From UBA4416 sp964541155 (GTDB taxonomy: Bacteria; Bacteroidota; Bacteroidia; B-17B0; Aurantibacillaceae): a stretch of DNA of 64,000 nt. Numbering within the stretch: the stretch's first letter is position 1; the number at the start of each line of letters is the position of its first letter. The stretch lies in NCBI GenBank assembly GCA_964541155.1, contig CAZIPC010000004.1, positions 62,001 through 126,000 of the forward strand. Direction: 5' to 3'. Shown piece by piece: positions 1 through 8,695 of the stretch. The notes under the pieces were generated by a model. It did no database searches. It was given only the letters and a program-made list of their open reading frames with translations, and was not told the DNA's origin. A program made the translations under genes and the position numbers.

Positions 1-872
1 TTGAATCTATTGCAGATGCAGTAAGGCGAAGCAGGGCAGGGTTACAAGATGCTAAAAAACCAATCGGATCGTTTATATTTTTAGGAACCACAGGTGTTGG
101 TAAAACAGAGTTAGCAAAAGCATTAGCAGATTATTTATTTAATAATGAAAATGCAATGACACGTATTGATATGAGTGAATATCAAGAGCGACATGCGGTA
201 AGTCGTTTAATTGGTGCGCCTCCAGGGTATGTTGGTTTTGATGAAGGAGGACAATTAACTGAAGCTGTTAGAAGAAGACCATATTCTGTTATTTTATTAG
301 ATGAAATTGAAAAAGCGCATCCAGATGTTTTTAATATTTTGTTGCAAGTATTAGATGATGGTAGATTAACTGATAACAAAGGAAGAACGGTTAACTTTAA
401 GAATACAATCATTATAATGACTTCTAACATTGGCTCTCATTTAATTCAAGAAAATTTCGATAAATTAGATGAGTTTAATAAAGATGAAGTACTAGCTAAA
501 ACCAAATCAGAAGTGTTTGAGTTATTGAAAAAAACAATTAGACCTGAGTTTTTAAATAGAATTGACGAAGTTATAATGTTTGAACCATTGAATAGAGAAG
601 ATGTAAGTAATATTGTGAAAATTCAATTTCAACACATTGTTACTAGATTGGCAGAACAACATGTTTTAATATCTGCAACAGAAGAAGCAATTGATTGGTT
701 AGCTCAATTAGGTTATGATCCTCATTACGGTGCAAGACCTGTAAAAAGAGTTTTGCAAAAACAAATCTTAAATGAGTTATCTAAACAATTATTGTCTAAT
801 GCTATAAATAAAGATAAAGAAATAGTGTTGGATGTGATTGACAATAAATTTATATTTCTCAATAAACAATAA
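1..872 (+). CDS. clpB: ATP-dependent chaperone ClpB, C-terminal part (5' truncated)
   Basis: This is the C-terminal part of the ClpB disaggregase, a hexameric AAA+ chaperone that works with DnaK to rescue aggregated proteins. The frame is open from the window edge (codons in phase with base 3), so the real start lies outside. Visible in order are a Walker A motif, GTTGVGKT, in the second AAA+ module; the ClpB/ClpC stretch RIDMSEYQERH; the pore-loop sequence GAPPGYVGFDEGG; Walker B VILLDEIEKAH; sensor 1 IIIMTSN; and a C-terminal small domain with GARPVKR as sensor 2. The Walker A carries T where many ClpB proteins have P, which I recall as common in Bacteroidota. It ends at a palindromic terminator shared with dnaA. 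Confidence 0.93.
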   Translation, partial: ESIADAVRRSRAGLQDAKKPIGSFIFLGTTGVGKTELAKALADYLFNNENAMTRIDMSEYQERHAVSRLIGAPPGYVGFDEGGQLTEAVRRRPYSVILLDEIEKAHPDVFNILLQVLDDGRLTDNKGRTVNFKNTIIIMTSNIGSHLIQENFDKLDEFNKDEVLAKTKSEVFELLKKTIRPEFLNRIDEVIMFEPLNREDVSNIVKIQFQHIVTRLAEQHVLISATEEAIDWLAQLGYDPHYGARPVKRVLQKQILNELSKQLLSNAINKDKEIVLDVIDNKFIFLNKQ

Positions 873-887
873 TTATATTGTATTTAA

Positions 888-927
888 AACAAAAAGAGCT
901 GTTTCAATTGAAACAGCTCTTTTTGTT
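888..927. terminator. Perfect palindromic bidirectional terminator between clpB and dnaA
   Basis: All 40 bases form a perfect inverted repeat centred on CAATTG at 905-910, with an A-rich left flank and a T-rich right end. The arms read GAGCTGTTTC and its complement. It lies between the converging ends of clpB (872) and dnaA (941), so it can serve both as a Rho-independent terminator. There is no unpaired spacer apart from the centre, so the RNA hairpin must open a few central bases to form a loop. Confidence 0.85.
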
Positions 928-940
928 ATTATAATTTTAA

Positions 941-2371
941 TTAGTTATTAATACTAATTTTTTTATCTAATTCTTCAATGTAAGCTTTAAAGCGTTTATC
1001 AGTATCCATTAAATTGTTTACTGTACGACAAGCGTGTAACACTGTAGCATGGTCTTTTCCTCCACAGTGCATGCCAATTGTAGCTAACGATGATTTTGTC
1101 ATGCATTTTGCAAAATACATAGCAATTTGACGAGCTTGAACAACTTCGCGTTTGCGAGTTTTTGATTTCATTAAATCAATATTTAAATCAAAATAATCAC
1201 AAACTACCTTTTGAATATAATCAATAGAAACCTCACGAGCAGTTGATTTAACAAATTTGTCAATCATTTGCTTGGCTAATTCTAATGTAATTGTTTTTTT
1301 ATTTAAAGAAGATTGAGCTAATAAAGATATTAAAGCGCCTTCTAATTCACGAACATTAGATGTAATACTATATGCTAAATATTCGCAAACTTCTTTTGGT
1401 AATTGAATCCCTTCATTGTATACTTTTTTCTCTAGTATAGCAATACGAGTTTCTAAACCTGGAGTTTGTAAGTCTGCGCTTAAACCCCATTTAAAACGAG
1501 ATAATAAGCGTTGTTCAATTCCTTGCATTTCAACAGGAGCTCTATCAGCAGTTAAGATAATTTGCTTTCCTAATTGATGTAAGTGGTTGAAAATATGAAA
1601 GAAAACATCTTGTGTTTTTTCTTTACCAGCCAAGTATTGAATATCATCAATAATTAATGTATCAATCATTTGATAAAAATGAACAAAATCATTTTGATTG
1701 TTGTTTTTTATTGAGTCAATAAATTGAGCAATAAATTTTTCTGATTGTACGTAAAGAACGGTTTTATTAGGGAAATTCTTTTTAATATCAATACCAATAG
1801 CCTGAGCTAAGTGAGTTTTTCCTAAACCTACACCTCCATATAATAATAAAGGATTGAAGGCAGTTCCTCCTGGTTTTTGAGATACAGCATATCCTGCTGA
1901 GCGTGCTAATCTGTTGCAATCACCTTCAACAAAATTATCAAAACAGTAATTTGGATTTAATTGAGATTCAACAGAAACTTTTTTAAGACCAGGAATAATA
2001 AATGGGTTTCTAATAGAACCGCCATCAATTGGCATTGATACTGGGTTATTTCTTAGATTAGTGTTAATATTTGGAACTTTTAGCATTACAGCTTTTTCTG
2101 ATTTACCAGTTCCGTTATCCATAACAATACTGTATTCTATTCTTCCTTCAGCTCCTAATTCTTTTCTAATTACTTTTTTAATGATGGTAATATAATGTTC
2201 TTCTAACCACTCATAAAAAAATTGAGAGGGTACTTGAATATTTAATACATTGTCTTGAATTTTAATAGCTTTTATAGGCTCGAACCAAGTTGCAAAATTT
2301 TGAGGGCTTACATTATCCTGAATTACTCTTAAGCAATTCTTCCACACGGTTTCAGCTGTTTTTTCCTTCAT
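941..2371 (-). CDS. dnaA: Chromosomal replication initiator protein DnaA
   Basis: DnaA binds DnaA boxes and melts the origin. The 476-residue length is normal. Domain I is at about residues 1-85, followed by a linker, then the AAA+ domain III with Walker A GGVGLGKT (179-186) and Walker B LIIDDIQ (239-245). Domain IV near the C-terminus has the DNA-binding signature GGKDHATVLHA. The ATG start gives the standard N-terminus with the ETVWKNCL helix. Neighbouring genes give no sign of the usual dnaA-dnaN-recF cluster; dnaA stands alone here, and I see no cluster of clear DnaA boxes beside it. A promoter-like sequence lies about 60 bases upstream. Confidence 0.97.
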   Translation of the reverse strand: MKEKTAETVWKNCLRVIQDNVSPQNFATWFEPIKAIKIQDNVLNIQVPSQFFYEWLEEHYITIIKKVIRKELGAEGRIEYSIVMDNGTGKSEKAVMLKVPNINTNLRNNPVSMPIDGGSIRNPFIIPGLKKVSVESQLNPNYCFDNFVEGDCNRLARSAGYAVSQKPGGTAFNPLLLYGGVGLGKTHLAQAIGIDIKKNFPNKTVLYVQSEKFIAQFIDSIKNNNQNDFVHFYQMIDTLIIDDIQYLAGKEKTQDVFFHIFNHLHQLGKQIILTADRAPVEMQGIEQRLLSRFKWGLSADLQTPGLETRIAILEKKVYNEGIQLPKEVCEYLAYSITSNVRELEGALISLLAQSSLNKKTITLELAKQMIDKFVKSTAREVSIDYIQKVVCDYFDLNIDLMKSKTRKREVVQARQIAMYFAKCMTKSSLATIGMHCGGKDHATVLHACRTVNNLMDTDKRFKAYIEELDKKISINN

Positions 2372-2428
2372 AGTAGTAATAAGTTATTAAAAATGTAGTG
2401 TTTAGTGTTATTAACAAGTTAGAGTTTG

Positions 2429-2458
2429 TAAATATATATTGATTATTTAATCTTGCAA
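2429..2458 (-). promoter_or_regulatory. Candidate Bacteroidota sigma-A promoter for dnaA
   Basis: On the minus strand TTG (2458-2456) is followed after 19 bases by TATATTTA (2436-2429). This matches the Bacteroidota -33/-7 consensus (TTG, 17-23 bases, TAnnTTTG) with one mismatch in the last base. It sits about 60 bases before the dnaA start. The AT-rich context makes chance matches likely. Confidence 0.35.
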
Positions 2459-2509
2459 GGGAAAAATGAATAAATAATTTAAAAAAATTTTCGATTTAGG
2501 CTTGTTTTT

Positions 2510-3442
2510 TTAAATTTTTATATTATTTGAATTATGTGAAATTTTATTATTGTTATGCGAAAAGTATACATCAAGTTTTCCTAGCCAAATACCAGCCCAT
2601 CCAACTTGTGTAATGTATATATCTTTTCCTTCTTTATTTGTAGTTTTAAAGGGATGTTCTAAAAAAGTATGTGAATGTCCTCCGATTATTAAATCAATAT
2701 TTTCTGTAAGTGGAGCCATGCTCATATCACTTATTTTTTTATCTGTATAAGAAAACCCCAGATGAGATAATGCGATGACATAATCGCATCCTAAATCATG
2801 TTTTAATAATTTTGCAGTGGCATTAGCAATTGGTAATGGATTTTGATAAGTGGTTTCTTTATACATTTTTTTATCTACTAGTCCTTCTAGTTCAATGCCA
2901 TATCCTAATACTCCAATTTTAAGCCCTTGTTTTTTAAAAATTTTATAGGGTAATATTTTGTTGTGTAAACTAGTGTTTGAAAAATTATAATTACAGTTTA
3001 TAAAAGAAAAATTAGCATGTATCATTTGTTTAGTGATGTTATCTATACCTAAATCAAAATCATGATTGCCAATTGTAGTAGCGTCATATTGCATAAGACT
3101 CATTAATTTATATTCAAGTTCTCCACCATATAAATTAAAATAAGGTGTTCCTTGAAAAATATCGCCCGCATCTAGTAGTAAGATATTCTCATTTTCTTTT
3201 TTTATATTTTCAATAACAGCTGCTCTTCTTGCAAATCCACCTTTGTTTGCATATTTTGGGTCGTTTTCAGGAAATGGCTCAATTCTGCTATGAATATCAT
3301 TGGTGTATAAAATAGTTAAATGAGTTAACCCTTTACTTTTTAGTATTTCTTTTGATAGGGCTGGATAACCTGCTAAAACGGCAGTTGTTCCAATAAAATA
3401 TTTTAAAAACTCTCGTCTATTTTGATAGTTGAATTCTGCCAT
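2510..3442 (-). CDS. 5'-nucleotidase-family metallophosphatase, catalytic half, Tat signal
   Basis: This is the catalytic domain of the UshA/5'-nucleotidase family, predicted to remove phosphate from nucleotides or related esters outside the cytoplasm. The N-terminus has a twin-arginine motif (NRREFLKYF, residues 8-16) followed by a hydrophobic stretch, which suggests Tat export. Metal-ligand motifs are complete: D49 and H51 in TNDIHS, D94 in DAGDIFQG, N126/H127 in GNHDFD, H227, and H256/H258 in GGHSHTF. At 310 residues it stops after the metallophosphatase domain, and the usual C-terminal substrate-binding domain is absent. That domain is encoded by the gene immediately upstream, which it overlaps by 26 bases, so the two probably act as one enzyme. 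Confidence 0.88.
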   Translation of the reverse strand: MAEFNYQNRREFLKYFIGTTAVLAGYPALSKEILKSKGLTHLTILYTNDIHSRIEPFPENDPKYANKGGFARRAAVIENIKKENENILLLDAGDIFQGTPYFNLYGGELEYKLMSLMQYDATTIGNHDFDLGIDNITKQMIHANFSFINCNYNFSNTSLHNKILPYKIFKKQGLKIGVLGYGIELEGLVDKKMYKETTYQNPLPIANATAKLLKHDLGCDYVIALSHLGFSYTDKKISDMSMAPLTENIDLIIGGHSHTFLEHPFKTTNKEGKDIYITQVGWAGIWLGKLDVYFSHNNNKISHNSNNIKI

Positions 3443-4169
3443 CTAAAATTGGTTTTATAGTTTGTTTTTGTTTTGTAATATCTTCACAATAGTTAATGAT
3501 CATGTCTCGTAAAAGTAAATTTGTAACTTTTTTTTCTTTTGCATTTTTTAAAAAATCATAGTTATCGCCGCCATTTGCTAAATAATCTGAAGTAACTACC
3601 CAATAATCTTGTGTTTCATCAAATGGTTTACTATTAATTTTAATATTTATAGGTGTTGTTTCTTTAATAATGAGTTGCATTCCTCCAATTGGAATACCTC
3701 CTTTTTCTGCAATTTTATAACACATATTTTTAAATTGATTGCCGCTTAATTTTAATAATACAACCTCATTGTCAAATGGCATTAATTCAAATACATTACC
3801 AATAGTTATATTACCTTTTGGTAATGAATTTCTTAAACCACCTTTATTAAAAACAGCAACGTTAAGAATAGATGAGTCTTTATCTAATATTTTTTTTGTT
3901 TCGTAAAGTACAGCATCACAAAAAAAATTACCTAAAGAACTTTCTATATCGCCCTTAACTAAGGCTTCTTCACTTTTTGCTATAACTATCGACATTTTTT
4001 TATCCATAGATAGTTTAAAAGGTTGAATTGTTTTATATACAGTGCTATCAATGTTATGATCAACTATTACAATATGTGAATCGGAAATAGAGCTTATTGA
4101 TATTTTTTTTGAGCAACTATAAAAAATTAGTGATACTGAAAAAAAGAGTATTTTTAATTGAATTTTCAT
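3417..4169 (-). CDS. 5'-nucleotidase C-terminal domain lipoprotein
   Basis: A 250-residue lipoprotein: a short hydrophobic signal ends in FYSCSKK, with C19 as the likely lipidated cysteine. The mature part resembles the C-terminal substrate-binding domain of UshA-type 5'-nucleotidases, with motifs such as SSLGNFFCDA, NKGGLRNSL, GNVFELMPFDN and the SDYLANGGDNYDF loop that normally stacks the nucleotide base. No metallophosphatase domain is present; that is encoded by the next gene downstream, which overlaps it. The pair is a split version of a normally single two-domain enzyme. Such pairs occur in other Bacteroidota to my knowledge, so this is probably ancestral rather than a recent frameshift. 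Confidence 0.87.
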   Translation of the reverse strand: MKIQLKILFFSVSLIFYSCSKKISISSISDSHIVIVDHNIDSTVYKTIQPFKLSMDKKMSIVIAKSEEALVKGDIESSLGNFFCDAVLYETKKILDKDSSILNVAVFNKGGLRNSLPKGNITIGNVFELMPFDNEVVLLKLSGNQFKNMCYKIAEKGGIPIGGMQLIIKETTPINIKINSKPFDETQDYWVVTSDYLANGGDNYDFLKNAKEKKVTNLLLRDMIINYCEDITKQKQTIKPILDGRIQLSK

Positions 4170-4214
4170 GAATACAAATTAAATTAGATGCTTTAAATAT
4201 AATATATTAATTGT

Positions 4215-4631
4215 ATGATTAAAACAGAAACTACATTAAGAGTTCGTTATGCAGAAACTGATCAAATGGGATATGTGTATTATGGTGTTTATGCTCAATA
4301 TTACGAAGTAGGAAGAGTAGAGGCCATGAGAAGTTTAGGTTTTAGTTATAAAGAAATGGAGGAAACAGGCGTGTTGATGCCTGTTATTAATTTAACTATT
4401 AATTACAAAAAGCCCGCTAAATATGATGATGAAGTAAGAATTGTAACTTCTGTAAATGAAATGCCAGGAATCAGAATTACATTTCACTATGAGTGTTATA
4501 ATCAGAATAATGAATTATTAAATACAGGTTCTGTTACATTAGTTTTTATTGATAAATATAAAAACAAACCTATTTCGGCGCCTCGATGGTTTATGGATAA
4601 TTTTATAAAACAATTTAATCTTAATAAATAA
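4215..4631 (+). CDS. Acyl-CoA thioesterase of the YbgC/FadM (4HBT) family
   Basis: A 138-residue single hot-dog-fold thioesterase of the YbgC/FadM type, predicted to hydrolyse acyl-CoA or acyl-ACP thioesters in the cytoplasm. The N-terminal signature RYAETDQMGYVYYGVYAQYYE contains the catalytic aspartate (D in ETDQMG) at about residue 16. The middle LTINYKKPAKYDDEV and the terminal strand TGSVTLVFID fit the fold. The length is typical for the family. It stands alone on the plus strand between two minus-strand genes. The physiological substrate cannot be told from sequence. Confidence 0.85.
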   Translation: MIKTETTLRVRYAETDQMGYVYYGVYAQYYEVGRVEAMRSLGFSYKEMEETGVLMPVINLTINYKKPAKYDDEVRIVTSVNEMPGIRITFHYECYNQNNELLNTGSVTLVFIDKYKNKPISAPRWFMDNFIKQFNLNK

Positions 4632-4639
4632 GAGGCGTA

Positions 4640-5494
4640 TTAATATCTAATTTCGCAACCAGGTAATAAAGCTTTTAATTCATCAATGTAACTCATAGAA
4701 AATCTATTACCTCTAACATCCAGCAAACTAAGATTTTCTAGTTGAGATATAGAATCTGGTAGTTTTTTTAAGCGATTATTTTTCACGGATAATAATCGTA
4801 AGTTTTTTGCTTTGTATATATCAAAAGGCAAATTTTCTAAATTATTCGCATCTAAAACTAGCACTTCCAGATTTATAAAACGTTCAAAATGAGATGTGAT
4901 ATTAAAAATTGAGGTGTTGGTTAAGTTTAAATAATATAAATTTCTAATTTTAAATAGTTCTTTTGGAAAACTATCTAATATGCAGTTCTCTAGAGTAAGT
5001 TCTTTTAAATTTTTTAAATATTTTAATGTAGTTGGTAATTTTAGTGTATCGTTGGTGAATGAAATTTTTAATGTTTTTAGTTTATTTAAATAAGCAATGT
5101 CTGAAGGAATACTATCAATTTTACTTCCGAAAAATTCTATATAATTTAAATTAGATAATTTTTTTAATGAATTTGGGAATGCTTTAAATTCATTATTATA
5201 ACTAGCAAAATATATTAAATTAGATAGATTACTGAAATTTTTTGGAAATTCACTCAATTCATTTCCGTTTAATTTTAATACCTGTAAATCACTTAAAAAT
5301 CCAATTTTAGCAAATAGTTTTGGCTCAATTTTTTTATAACTTAAATCAATTTTATACACTTTTTTATTGGTTTCGAAAGCAGAATTCAAATCTGTAACAA
5401 CAACAGATCCAAATGGTCCATAAGAATCAAAATCATTGTTTTGACTTTTTAATAGATGTGTAATAATAACGAGCGTAAGTAGATATTTAATCAT
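4640..5494 (-). CDS. Secreted leucine-rich-repeat protein
   Basis: A 284-residue protein with an N-terminal hydrophobic signal (about 1-17) followed by roughly nine leucine-rich repeats of about 23 residues from around residue 45 to the end. The repeats have the pattern LxxLxLxxNxLxxFPxxxxxLxxL; examples are LQVLKLNGNELSEFP and LRLLSVKNNRLKKLP. The fold is a solenoid used for protein binding. No enzymatic domain or sorting signal follows, so it may be periplasmic or surface-exposed. The partner is unknown and its neighbours give no clue. Confidence 0.75.
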   Translation of the reverse strand: MIKYLLTLVIITHLLKSQNNDFDSYGPFGSVVVTDLNSAFETNKKVYKIDLSYKKIEPKLFAKIGFLSDLQVLKLNGNELSEFPKNFSNLSNLIYFASYNNEFKAFPNSLKKLSNLNYIEFFGSKIDSIPSDIAYLNKLKTLKISFTNDTLKLPTTLKYLKNLKELTLENCILDSFPKELFKIRNLYYLNLTNTSIFNITSHFERFINLEVLVLDANNLENLPFDIYKAKNLRLLSVKNNRLKKLPDSISQLENLSLLDVRGNRFSMSYIDELKALLPGCEIRY

Positions 5495-5611
5495 AATCTA
5501 TATTCACGAATATACAATTATTTCAAATAAAAATTATTGAATACTGTTTTTTTAATTTTCTACTTGTATTAGTGTATCTTAGTAATTTATTATTTATTTT
5601 TTAAAATTCTA

Positions 5612-6790
5612 ATGAATTATCAAAATCAATACATCGAATCAATACAACATTCAATTGCTGAACAAACATTTGTTAAATTAGTGTTAAGTAATTATAAGGG
5701 AGTATTTGAAAAATTAAAAAGTTGCCATATAAAAAAAATTGCTACTAAGCAAGATATAAAACTAAGCTTTACGTATCGTTATCAAACAAAAGATATCATT
5801 AAAAATTATCCTATTGATGAAGCAATAAGTTTGATTTCTGATTTTATAATAACTGAAGAATTTAAAAATTCAATATTGTATACAACTGAGTTTGATTTGT
5901 TATATGATGCTTCCATTAAAAATAAAATGTTATTAAAAAAAATTAAAGCTACTTATTCAACTCTTCCTTCTTTAGATCATAATACTCATAAAAATAGATT
6001 GATTGTTGCAGATGGTAAATCATATTTACAAAAATTAAAAATAACTGATGAAAAGGGAAATGTAATTCCTAATGCTCAAGATAAGTATAAACAAATAAAT
6101 CATTATATAGAATTGTTAAGCCCATTAATTAACAATTTACCTAAATCTAAATCATTAAATGTATTAGATATGGGTGCTGGAAAAGGCTACTTAACATTTG
6201 CATTATATGACTATTTAACAAACGTATTGAAATTAAATGTCGATGTAGTTGGTGTTGAGTATCGAAAAGATTTAGTGAATTTATGTAATGATATTGCACT
6301 GAAATCTAAATTTAATAATTTAAAATTTGAAGAAGGAACTATTTTAGATTATAATATTGAAAGCATTAATGTATTAATTGCTTTACATGCTTGTGATACA
6401 GCTACTGATGATGCAATATATAAAGGCATTAAATGCAATGCCGACTTAATAGTAGTTGCACCATGCTGCCACAAGCAAATAAGAAGGGAAATTGAAAAGT
6501 ATAAAATAAAAAATGAATTAGATGTTTTGTTAAAACATGGCATTTTTTTAGAACGTCAGTCAGAAATGATAACTGACGGGCTTCGTTCTTTAATACTTGA
6601 GTATTTTGATTATTCTACAAAAGTTTTTCAATTTATTTCAGATGTTCATACACCTAAAAATGTAATGATAGTTGCTGAGAAAAAAATAAAAACAGATAGT
6701 CAGAAAAAAGAAATTCTAGAGAAAATTAATAATTTAAAATCCTATTTCGGCATAGGTTACCACCACCTTGAAAAATTAATAGGCTTATGA
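5612..6790 (+). CDS. SAM-dependent methyltransferase, Methyltransf_32-like
   Basis: A 392-residue class I SAM-dependent methyltransferase. An N-terminal region of about 160 residues without a recognised domain precedes the Rossmann fold, which begins with motif I VLDMGAGKGYLTFAL near residue 185. Then follow the acidic motif II VVGVEYRKDL and the family features ALHACDTATDDAI and VAPCCHKQ. These last two are typical of the Methyltransf_32 family that includes eukaryotic GSTCD-like proteins. The substrate is not known; an RNA target is a guess. Its 3' end overlaps the convergent coaE gene by 6 bases. Confidence 0.75.
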   Translation: MNYQNQYIESIQHSIAEQTFVKLVLSNYKGVFEKLKSCHIKKIATKQDIKLSFTYRYQTKDIIKNYPIDEAISLISDFIITEEFKNSILYTTEFDLLYDASIKNKMLLKKIKATYSTLPSLDHNTHKNRLIVADGKSYLQKLKITDEKGNVIPNAQDKYKQINHYIELLSPLINNLPKSKSLNVLDMGAGKGYLTFALYDYLTNVLKLNVDVVGVEYRKDLVNLCNDIALKSKFNNLKFEEGTILDYNIESINVLIALHACDTATDDAIYKGIKCNADLIVVAPCCHKQIRREIEKYKIKNELDVLLKHGIFLERQSEMITDGLRSLILEYFDYSTKVFQFISDVHTPKNVMIVAEKKIKTDSQKKEILEKINNLKSYFGIGYHHLEKLIGL

Positions 6791-7363
6791 TTTTAGTTTT
6801 TGTATAATAGATAAAACTTGAGGGATTAGAGCACAAGATTCATCATTTGTGATGATAGCATTTGCTAATTGTTCTTTTTTATTATCAGACCATTGAGCAT
6901 TTATTCGTTTTTCGATTTCTTCTTTTAATAGATTATTACGTCCTATTACTCTTTTTATTTTCATAAATATTGGAGCTGTAACTAAAATAGTGTAATCTAA
7001 TTCTTTATAAAGATTAGTTTCAAAGAGCAAGGCAGATTCCTTAATAATAATGGTACTTTTTGGAAATTTATGTTTAAAATTAATAAAATCTTCCTTTACA
7101 GCAGGGTGAATAATTGAGTTAAGTTTTTCAAGTAATAACGAATCTGAAAAAATTTTATCAGCAATAAATTTTTTATTGATTTCATTAGAATTTAAATAAG
7201 CTTGGTTTCCTAATAACTCAGTAATTAGTTTTTTTATGGTTGGCTTAAAGTATAACTCTTTTGCTTTATCATCTGAATTGTATATAACGCAACCCATTGT
7301 TTCAAATAGTTTTGAAACAGTTGTTTTTCCACTTCCTATTCCGCCTGTTAATCCAATCGTCAT
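6785..7363 (-). CDS. coaE: Dephospho-CoA kinase
   Basis: CoaE phosphorylates the 3'-hydroxyl of dephospho-CoA, the last step of coenzyme A synthesis. The P-loop GLTGGIGSGKTT is at the extreme N-terminus, followed by the CoaE-specific NSDDKAKEL substrate region, HPAVKEDF, and the lid segment NAQWSDNKKEQLANAIITND. The 192-residue length is normal. The ATG overlaps the stop codon of the upstream YbbR-like gene (TAATG), which indicates translational coupling. It is the last gene of the nusB-to-coaE minus-strand series. Confidence 0.95.
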   Translation of the reverse strand: MTIGLTGGIGSGKTTVSKLFETMGCVIYNSDDKAKELYFKPTIKKLITELLGNQAYLNSNEINKKFIADKIFSDSLLLEKLNSIIHPAVKEDFINFKHKFPKSTIIIKESALLFETNLYKELDYTILVTAPIFMKIKRVIGRNNLLKEEIEKRINAQWSDNKKEQLANAIITNDESCALIPQVLSIIQKLKS

Positions 7364-8328
7364 TATTTAAATATTAGATATGAAATAAACATAGGATCTT
7401 TTTTTATAATTTTTATTTCAGATGGAGCTTTTATAATTTCGACAAATAATTTTTTTTGTTTTTCTTTAATTGATTGGTAATTTACAATAGCTTTAAAGGA
7501 ATTTACTGTAATATTTTCATATTCATTCATAGCTACTAAATATTTTATATTTATATTACTTGGTATAAGTTTTATAGTTTCTTTATCAGGATTATTAATA
7601 ATTTGAATTGGTATTTTAATGTTTGATTCAATTAATTTATCAACGTTAAAATTCACCTTAACATCTTTTACACTATAGTTTATTGATGACTTTGATTTTT
7701 TTATAATAACTGATCCTTCAAAGTTTTTGTGAATATTTTTTAAATTTAAAATATGTGTATACACAGTGTCTGTATTTTTTAAATCTATACTATCTCCCCA
7801 AATAGTAACAAATGCAGGTGTAATAATTGGCTTAGAAACAACAGAATATCCAGCTAGGCAGTTTACTTTTAAATTTGCTTTAATAGGTACTAATTTAGAT
7901 TTACTTTTATTGGAAGAAAAAAATAATGTATCAGGACGTATTTTTAAAACTTCAACATCAAAATTAATACAGTGCTGAATGCTAAAATCAGTATTTTTAA
8001 TAGAGTACGCTAATGATTTGGCATTATTTTTTAATAAATTAAAATCAATATAGGTAGTATCTATCTGTTTATTAAAAGAAATAAACAAAAGTTTTAATCC
8101 ACTAGCTTTTATGTCTACATCTAATTTTTCTGGTAAATCTCCTACTAATAATTTGTTAGATGGAAGATTTAAAAAACTAACAGGAATGTGTAGAGTATAT
8201 TTGTAGTTTCTGTTTAAAGCATGCACCACCCACAAGAGTGATGCTATACTTAAACAAATTAAAAAAGCACCAACTTTTTTGCTTAATAGCAAACGTCTAA
8301 TGCGAGTAATAGCATTTGACGAGCTCAT
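7363..8328 (-). CDS. YbbR/CdaR-like membrane-anchored protein
   Basis: A 321-residue protein with one N-terminal membrane segment (about residues 17-38) after a basic stretch, then an extracytoplasmic part of YbbR-like beta domains. Recognisable pieces are the opening HIPVSFLNLPSNKLLVGDLPEKLDVDIKASG and later PIKANLKVNCLAGYSVVSKPIITPAFVTIWGD, which has the YbbR repeat spacing. In Firmicutes the related CdaR regulates a diadenylate cyclase. No such cyclase is adjacent here, so that role should not be assumed. It lies between yajC and coaE. Confidence 0.7.
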   Translation of the reverse strand: MSSSNAITRIRRLLLSKKVGAFLICLSIASLLWVVHALNRNYKYTLHIPVSFLNLPSNKLLVGDLPEKLDVDIKASGLKLLFISFNKQIDTTYIDFNLLKNNAKSLAYSIKNTDFSIQHCINFDVEVLKIRPDTLFFSSNKSKSKLVPIKANLKVNCLAGYSVVSKPIITPAFVTIWGDSIDLKNTDTVYTHILNLKNIHKNFEGSVIIKKSKSSINYSVKDVKVNFNVDKLIESNIKIPIQIINNPDKETIKLIPSNINIKYLVAMNEYENITVNSFKAIVNYQSIKEKQKKLFVEIIKAPSEIKIIKKDPMFISYLIFK

Positions 8329-8332
8329 ATAG

Positions 8333-8656
8333 TTAAACGGTTTGGTTTAAAGTTGATGTAGCATCCTGAGAAACGGCATTTTTAGAAATTTTCATTTTAG
8401 ATCCGTCTTCCACAGCAATAATAATGGTTCCATCATCATTCATCTTGCTTATTGTCCCGTAAATACCACCAATAGTTAAAATTTTATCATTTACTTTTAA
8501 TGATTCAATGTATTTTTTTGTTTCTTTTGCTTTCTTCATCTGAGGACGAATCATAAAGAAATAAAATACTACTACAATTAATATTAACGGTACTATTTGT
8601 GTTATTGGATTTCCTCCTTGTTGGGCTCCGCCCATTAAAATTACTAAATTGTTCAT
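8333..8656 (-). CDS. yajC: Preprotein translocase subunit YajC
   Basis: A small accessory subunit of the SecDF-YajC complex that assists Sec-dependent export. The 107-residue protein has a Gly/Gln-rich N-terminus, one membrane helix (about 20-38, PLILIVVVFYFFMIRPQ), and the diagnostic FMIRPQMKKAKE motif followed by a cytoplasmic domain with KVNDKILTIGGIYGTI. It lies 4 bases upstream of the YbbR-like gene. Confidence 0.93.
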   Translation of the reverse strand: MNNLVILMGGAQQGGNPITQIVPLILIVVVFYFFMIRPQMKKAKETKKYIESLKVNDKILTIGGIYGTISKMNDDGTIIIAVEDGSKMKISKNAVSQDATSTLNQTV

Positions 8657-8695
8657 GTGTTTTGTTGTTATGTATTTATATTGATTATTTTAATA

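Noticed and set aside
156..872. Small ClpB-like protein starting at ATG 156
   Set aside because: The frame is open back to the window edge and encodes the Walker A of the second AAA+ module before base 156, so this is an internal Met of a truncated clpB.
888..927. Mobile-element ends or integration site formed by the long palindromes
   Set aside because: Both palindromes lie exactly between convergent stops with A/T-rich outer parts, have no adjacent transposase or integrase, and no target duplication is visible.
2372..2509. Replication origin next to dnaA
   Set aside because: Only a weak DnaA-box-like sequence (TTATTAACA at 2408-2416, two mismatches to TTATCCACA) was found, with no cluster and no dnaN or other origin-linked gene. 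The gap is only 138 bases.
2510..4169. Frameshifted single 5'-nucleotidase gene
   Set aside because: The gene order is C-terminal domain first, then catalytic domain, and each has its own export signal, so a simple frameshift cannot explain it.
6349..6543. Antisense reading frames (for example 6349-6543, 7766-7978, 8772-8996, 57449-57631)
   Set aside because: They lie wholly within well-supported genes on the other strand, have no recognisable domain and look like frame shadows.
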